A DNA stretch of 64,000 nt from Butyrivibrio sp. LC3010 (GTDB lineage Bacteria; Bacillota; Clostridia; Lachnospirales; Lachnospiraceae). Below the pieces are notes generated by a model, which saw only the letters and a program-made list of their open reading frames with translations, was not told the origin of the DNA and ran no database searches. A program made the translations under genes and the position numbers. The stretch spans positions 304,725-368,724 of the forward strand of contig NZ_AUJU01000001.1 of the NCBI RefSeq assembly GCF_000424385.1. The letters are read 5' to 3'. The stretch's first letter is position 1. Each line of letters opens with the position of its first letter. Below, in pieces: positions 60,461 through 64,000 of this stretch.

Positions 60461-61721
60461 TTTTTCAACCATCGGTGCAATCATTGGTATGGCAATTGCC
60501 ATTATACTTATAATTAGAAAATTCCATCCCGCTTACAGTCTGATCCTCGGCGCCCTTGTTGGTGGTATTGTGGGATCTGCGGGAAATCTTGGGTTAACAG
60601 TAAGCACGATGATGACAGGTGCCGGCAGTATGATCACTTCGGTGCTGCGCATCATGACTTCCGGAATCCTTGCCGGTGCTCTGATAAAAACCGGTGCGGC
60701 GGAAAAGATTGCTCAGGGAATCGTCGGAAAGCTTGGCGCAAAAAAAGCCCTCCTCGCCGTTGCCGTTGCAACAATGGTAATCTGCGCTGTTGGTGTGTTT
60801 GTGGATATCTCAGTTATTACAGTAGCGCCTATCGCTCTGGCTATAGGTAAGGAGGCCGGTTACAACAAGCAGTCCCTTCTTCTTGCCATGATCGGAGGAG
60901 GAAAGGCCGGAAACATTATTTCTCCTAATCCCAACACCATCGCAGTCTCAGAATCTTTTGGTGTGGATCTGACATCTCTTATGATGAAAAACGCGATTCC
61001 GGCAATCTGCGCACTAATCGTAACCGTGATTCTTGCCAATCTTCTTTCAAAAAAAGAAGGGCTTAAGGTGCTAGAATCCGATCTTGAAAAAGGTGAAACC
61101 AAGGAGCTGCCTTCATTCCTGACAGCAATTCTGGGACCTTTGGTGGTGATCATCCTTTTAGCGCTTAGGCCTATCGCAAATATTACGGTGGATCCTATGA
61201 TCGCATTACCAATCGGCGGTCTTGTCTGCACCATTGCCACAGGCAATATCAAAAAGTTTGGATCCTTTGCAGAATTCGGTCTCGGAAAGGTAACAGGTGT
61301 TTCCATCCTGCTACTTGGAACCGGAACCATTGCAGGAATCATCAAAGCCTCTGCCCTTCAGCAGGATGTTGTGAATATTCTGAACATCTTTAATATGCCG
61401 GCTTTCCTGCTTGCTCCAATTGCAGGTATCCTGATGGCCGGAGCAACAGCCTCAACCACGGCAGGAGCAACAGTTGCAGCCCAGACCTTCTCTTCGATCC
61501 TTACTGCCGAAGGCGTAAATGCTCTGTCTGCCGGCGCTATGATTCATGCCGGAGCAACAGTGATAGATTCTCTGCCCCACGGTTCCTTCTTCCATGCTAC
61601 AGGCGGTGCAGTAAACATGAACATTTCGGAGCGGATGAAGCTTATAATATTTGAAGCTTTGGTAGGATTAACAAGTACGGTGGTCGCAGTGCTGATATTT
61701 GCGGTGACATCCGCAATTTAG
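60453..61721 (+). CDS. GntP-family permease (glycerate/gluconate)
   Basis: 422 residues with about 12 membrane helices and typical GntP segments (MIGGGKAGNIISPNPNTIAV, FHATGGAVNMN). In this operon it most likely imports glycerate, with the kinase as next step and CdaR as regulator. Confidence 0.93.
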   Translation: MYDFSTIGAIIGMAIAIILIIRKFHPAYSLILGALVGGIVGSAGNLGLTVSTMMTGAGSMITSVLRIMTSGILAGALIKTGAAEKIAQGIVGKLGAKKALLAVAVATMVICAVGVFVDISVITVAPIALAIGKEAGYNKQSLLLAMIGGGKAGNIISPNPNTIAVSESFGVDLTSLMMKNAIPAICALIVTVILANLLSKKEGLKVLESDLEKGETKELPSFLTAILGPLVVIILLALRPIANITVDPMIALPIGGLVCTIATGNIKKFGSFAEFGLGKVTGVSILLLGTGTIAGIIKASALQQDVVNILNIFNMPAFLLAPIAGILMAGATASTTAGATVAAQTFSSILTAEGVNALSAGAMIHAGATVIDSLPHGSFFHATGGAVNMNISERMKLIIFEALVGLTSTVVAVLIFAVTSAI

Positions 61722-61825
61722 CAGGTCATGAATAATCCTTCATACTTACAGATTGACATTAAATAGGTTTCTTAGCTTGTTGAAAAATAGGGGCGGCGCA
61801 TTCTTGTGACTTTAGGATAATATCT

Positions 61826-61858
61826 ATAGCTCTGGAAATTCCAGGGCTATTTTATTTT
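61826..61858 (+). terminator. Terminator downstream of the gntP-like gene
   Basis: ATAGCTCTGGAA / TTCCAGGGCTAT hairpin and TTTATTTTT. It is 105 bases after the stop. Confidence 0.78.
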
Positions 61859-61964
61859 TGTCTGAAACAAGGTATGATTATTCATAAGTTGTCTGAAAAA
61901 GATGTTTGGGCAAGAGGAGTAATAGAGTTCTTTTGCGAGCGATAACTAGGAGAGATCAGAACAG

Positions 61965-62612
61965 ATGCTTATAGGAATCCTTTCAGATACACATGGACTA
62001 TTAAGGCAAGAAGTTATCGATGGCTTAGAAGGAGTTGATCATATCATTCATGCCGGAGATATAGACAATAAACAAGTCATAGATCGGCTTGAGGAGATTG
62101 CTCCGGTAACTGTTGTAAGAGGCAATGCAGACAAAGAATGGGCTGAATATCTTCCAGAGACCGCAACTGTGGAGCTCCTTGGTAATAAGATTTGTGTTAT
62201 TCACAACAAAGGGAAGATTTCTGATGACCTGGCAGGGATATCAATTATCATCTATGGACACAGCCATAAATATAGCCTGGTAGAAAAAAACGGGCAAGCA
62301 TGGTTTAATCCCGGATGTTGCGGAAAAAGAAAACCAGACCAGGAAGTTTCTTTTGCAATCCTTGAGATATCAGGCCCGGGAGAGTTTGAATTTCAGAAAA
62401 GAGTAATCGCCACCGCGGAACAGGACTCAAAGCTTCCAAAGGATATAGATAGAATAATATCCAAGGCAATGGATCTGACTGACAGAGGAAAGACTTACAA
62501 AGAGATTGCAAAGAAACTGAAGATTTCAGAAGAGCTGGCAGAGAGCATCTGCAGAATGTACCTGACTCATCCCAGAGTTGATGTGGCGGGGATTATACAG
62601 CGGATAAGCTGA
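61965..62612 (+). CDS. YfcE/MJ0936-type metallophosphoesterase with C-terminal helical extension
   Basis: 215 residues. Motifs LSDTHGL, HAGDID, VRGNADKE and YGHSHKY define the YfcE phosphodiesterase group, normally about 160 residues. The last 60 residues (TYKEIAKKLKISEELAESICRMYLTHP) look like an added HTH. Unrelated to the phosphoesterases of the RNA-repair region. Confidence 0.87.
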   Translation: MLIGILSDTHGLLRQEVIDGLEGVDHIIHAGDIDNKQVIDRLEEIAPVTVVRGNADKEWAEYLPETATVELLGNKICVIHNKGKISDDLAGISIIIYGHSHKYSLVEKNGQAWFNPGCCGKRKPDQEVSFAILEISGPGEFEFQKRVIATAEQDSKLPKDIDRIISKAMDLTDRGKTYKEIAKKLKISEELAESICRMYLTHPRVDVAGIIQRIS

Positions 62613-62621
62613 GGTGGACAG

Positions 62622-62732
62622 ATGGAACTTAAACGAATAGGAATTGAGCAAAAGGAAGCAATAAAAAAGCTGTTTGTAAGTGTTTTTACAATCGAACTGG
62701 TGATGAACATCTGCATCTTAATTGGATGTTGA
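62622..62732 (+). pseudogene. N-terminal fragment of a GNAT acetyltransferase
   Basis: The first 22 codons (MELKRIGIEQKEAIKKLFVS then VF) are a usual GNAT start, after which the frame is lost and stops at 36 codons. The bases up to 62810 resemble its far 3' end (DFALGVKMF), so the middle has been deleted. Confidence 0.55.
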
Positions 62733-62817
62733 CTTTGCCCTTGGTGTAAAGATGTTTTGAAAAGAACATCGGGACACAAATAAAATTTCAGTAAAACATA
62801 CTATCGTAGGAGTAAAA

Positions 62818-63690
62818 ATGGGGTATAGGATTAGAATAGCAATTCCTCAAGATGAACAGAGAATTCGTGAATTGTTTACAGAGATGCTGCAGACAATTTA
62901 TCATACAGAAGATGTGAAGGGCTACGAATTAGGCTATTTGAATCGTTATTGGACAAATGGCGAAGAACGGATACTGGTAGCAGAGGATGAATCTGTTGTG
63001 GCTTTTTTGTCAATAGAAGTTCATCATGAGCCAGAAGCAGATTATGCATATCTTGATGATTTGTCTGTTACAGAAAGGTATCGCAATATTGGAATCGGAA
63101 GTGCTTTAATCCACGAAGCAGAGGCCTATGCACAAGAAATTGGTATACAGCACATTCTATTTCATGTTGAAAAATCTAATACTGAAGCATTTCGTTTATA
63201 TGAAAGGCTTGGCTATAAGATTTTTCGTGATGACGGCAACAGATATATGATGAAAAAAGATCGGATTCATATTGCGGAAGAACGCATTACTGCTGAGGAA
63301 TATGTTGATTTTTTAAAGAGGACGGATTTGGGGTCACAATATCCAAAAGAGCGTTTTGAAGAACGAATTAGGAAGCTTGTCAAGAATGTTTCCATCAGCC
63401 TGATTGCGCGTAATGATAAAGGTCTAATTGTTGGGGCTTTGTTTGGGCTTACAGATTTCTGCTATTGGTTGTACGTGACAGACCTTGGGGTGGACAGGAA
63501 TTATGAGAGACAAGGTATCGCAAGCAAGCTCATGAAGACTGCACATGAAATTGCCGGTGGAGAAAAGGATATAGCCATATATCTGATTGCCAATGAAGAT
63601 GCTGTAGGCTTTTATGAGAAAATCGGTATGAAAAGGGCTGACGATGTAATGAAATACAACCACATAGAATGGACTGAATGGACAATATGA
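62818..63690 (+). CDS. Tandem GNAT-domain acetyltransferase
   Basis: TAGGAG upstream; 290 residues. Two GNAT units in one chain: residues 1-150 (DLSVTERYRNIGIGSALIHEAEAYA, with the acetyl-CoA loop RNIGIGSAL) and residues 150-290 (DLGVDRNYERQGIASKLMKTA). The acyl acceptor is unknown. Confidence 0.88.
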   Translation: MGYRIRIAIPQDEQRIRELFTEMLQTIYHTEDVKGYELGYLNRYWTNGEERILVAEDESVVAFLSIEVHHEPEADYAYLDDLSVTERYRNIGIGSALIHEAEAYAQEIGIQHILFHVEKSNTEAFRLYERLGYKIFRDDGNRYMMKKDRIHIAEERITAEEYVDFLKRTDLGSQYPKERFEERIRKLVKNVSISLIARNDKGLIVGALFGLTDFCYWLYVTDLGVDRNYERQGIASKLMKTAHEIAGGEKDIAIYLIANEDAVGFYEKIGMKRADDVMKYNHIEWTEWTI

Positions 63691-63752
63691 GTGGCTGGCA
63701 GATTTATATTCAGGATAATGAAATAAGCAAATCGGGATTAGTGGAGTAGAAC

Positions 63753-64000
63753 ATGGATAAAAAAAGGGCTTTGTCTGGCGCCATAACATTTATAACCCTG
63801 ATGGGAATCGTAAGTCTGTTTTCGGACATGACTCATGAAGGCGTCAGAAGCATATTGGGCGAATATCTGAACCTCGCAGGGGCATCCGCTGCAACCATCG
63901 GATTTGTGTCCGGTATAGGAGAATTGTGCGGGTATTCACTAAGGCTCATATCCGGATTTATAGCAGATAAAACGAAGAAATACTGGACATTTGTTATCAC
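63753..64000 (+). CDS. MFS transporter (3' end outside window)
   Basis: GGAG precedes the ATG. The visible 82 residues contain two membrane helices and the loop between helices 2 and 3, LISGFIADKTKKYW, which is the MFS signature (G-x3-D-x2-x-K). The start DMTHEGVRSILGEYL is of the drug-efflux-like MFS group. Confidence 0.85.
   Translation, partial: MDKKRALSGAITFITLMGIVSLFSDMTHEGVRSILGEYLNLAGASAATIGFVSGIGELCGYSLRLISGFIADKTKKYWTFVI

Noticed and set aside
1..64000. Prophage or integrative element boundaries
   Set aside because: No integrase, structural, packaging or conjugation genes and no convincing att repeats were found, so no element limits are claimed.

Overview
The window looks like chromosome or megaplasmid sequence from a low-to-mid GC anaerobic Firmicute, most likely a rumen or gut Lachnospiraceae of the Butyrivibrio/Pseudobutyrivibrio type. 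That placement is an inference from gene content (oligopeptide/nickel-type ABC transport, iron alcohol dehydrogenase, DUF4298, TIGR04076, CdaR-glycerate kinase-GntP, Mn riboswitch), strong Shine-Dalgarno sites and frequent intrinsic terminators. There is no rRNA, CRISPR array, replication origin or intact transposase.

Layout: (1) 0-9 kb: an ABC importer tail with a methyltransferase and a DUF4198 protein, an AstE-like deacylase, and a TetR regulator divergent from a radical SAM-GtrA pair. (2) 8.6-12.7 kb: decayed chromosomal genes (alcohol dehydrogenase, DUF4298 and GNAT remnants fused end to end), then small XRE and S24-type repressors. (3) 12.7-17.5 kb: 21 tRNA genes, none with an encoded CCA end, interleaved with very small XRE genes. 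(4) 17.6-24.3 kb: an RNA-repair gene set made of a Thg1-like 3'-5' polymerase, a DraRnl-type RNA ligase, a calcineurin phosphoesterase, a T4 Rnl1-like ligase, a P-loop kinase and a PARG-like protein. (5) 24.4-27.4 kb: an ATPase plus PD-(D/E)XK nuclease pair and a second copy of the phosphoesterase. (6) 27-41 kb: small accessory and housekeeping genes, a RelE/XRE toxin-antitoxin pair and a GC-rich non-coding block. (7) 41-50 kb: HNH nuclease, deleted DUF3427 helicase, Nudix-methyltransferase fusion, frameshifted recQ, Nudix, macrodomain-HTH, vWA and ADP-ribosylglycohydrolase. (8) 50-64 kb: small secreted proteins, a flavodoxin operon, an MntP-ZIP fusion under a manganese riboswitch, the CdaR/glycerate kinase/GntP locus, a YfcE-like phosphoesterase, GNAT genes and the start of an MFS transporter.

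The most important observation is in 12.7-17.5 kb. The tRNA genes form three modules. Each module starts with a 42-52 codon ORF, followed by an intrinsic terminator, followed by a tRNA block. The peptide of each ORF is strongly enriched for exactly the amino acids carried by the tRNAs of its own block: S/Y/E/L/W in module 1, N/K/Q/F/M/C in module 2, T/A/I/D/M in module 3. The 3' part of each ORF is also complementary to the 5' arm of the terminator that follows, as an antiterminator would be. This reads as ribosome-mediated attenuation in which loss or uncharging of specific tRNAs switches on replacement copies of those tRNAs and, by position, the adjoining RNA-repair enzymes. I know of no described system of this form; the function is inferred, while the sequence pattern is directly visible.
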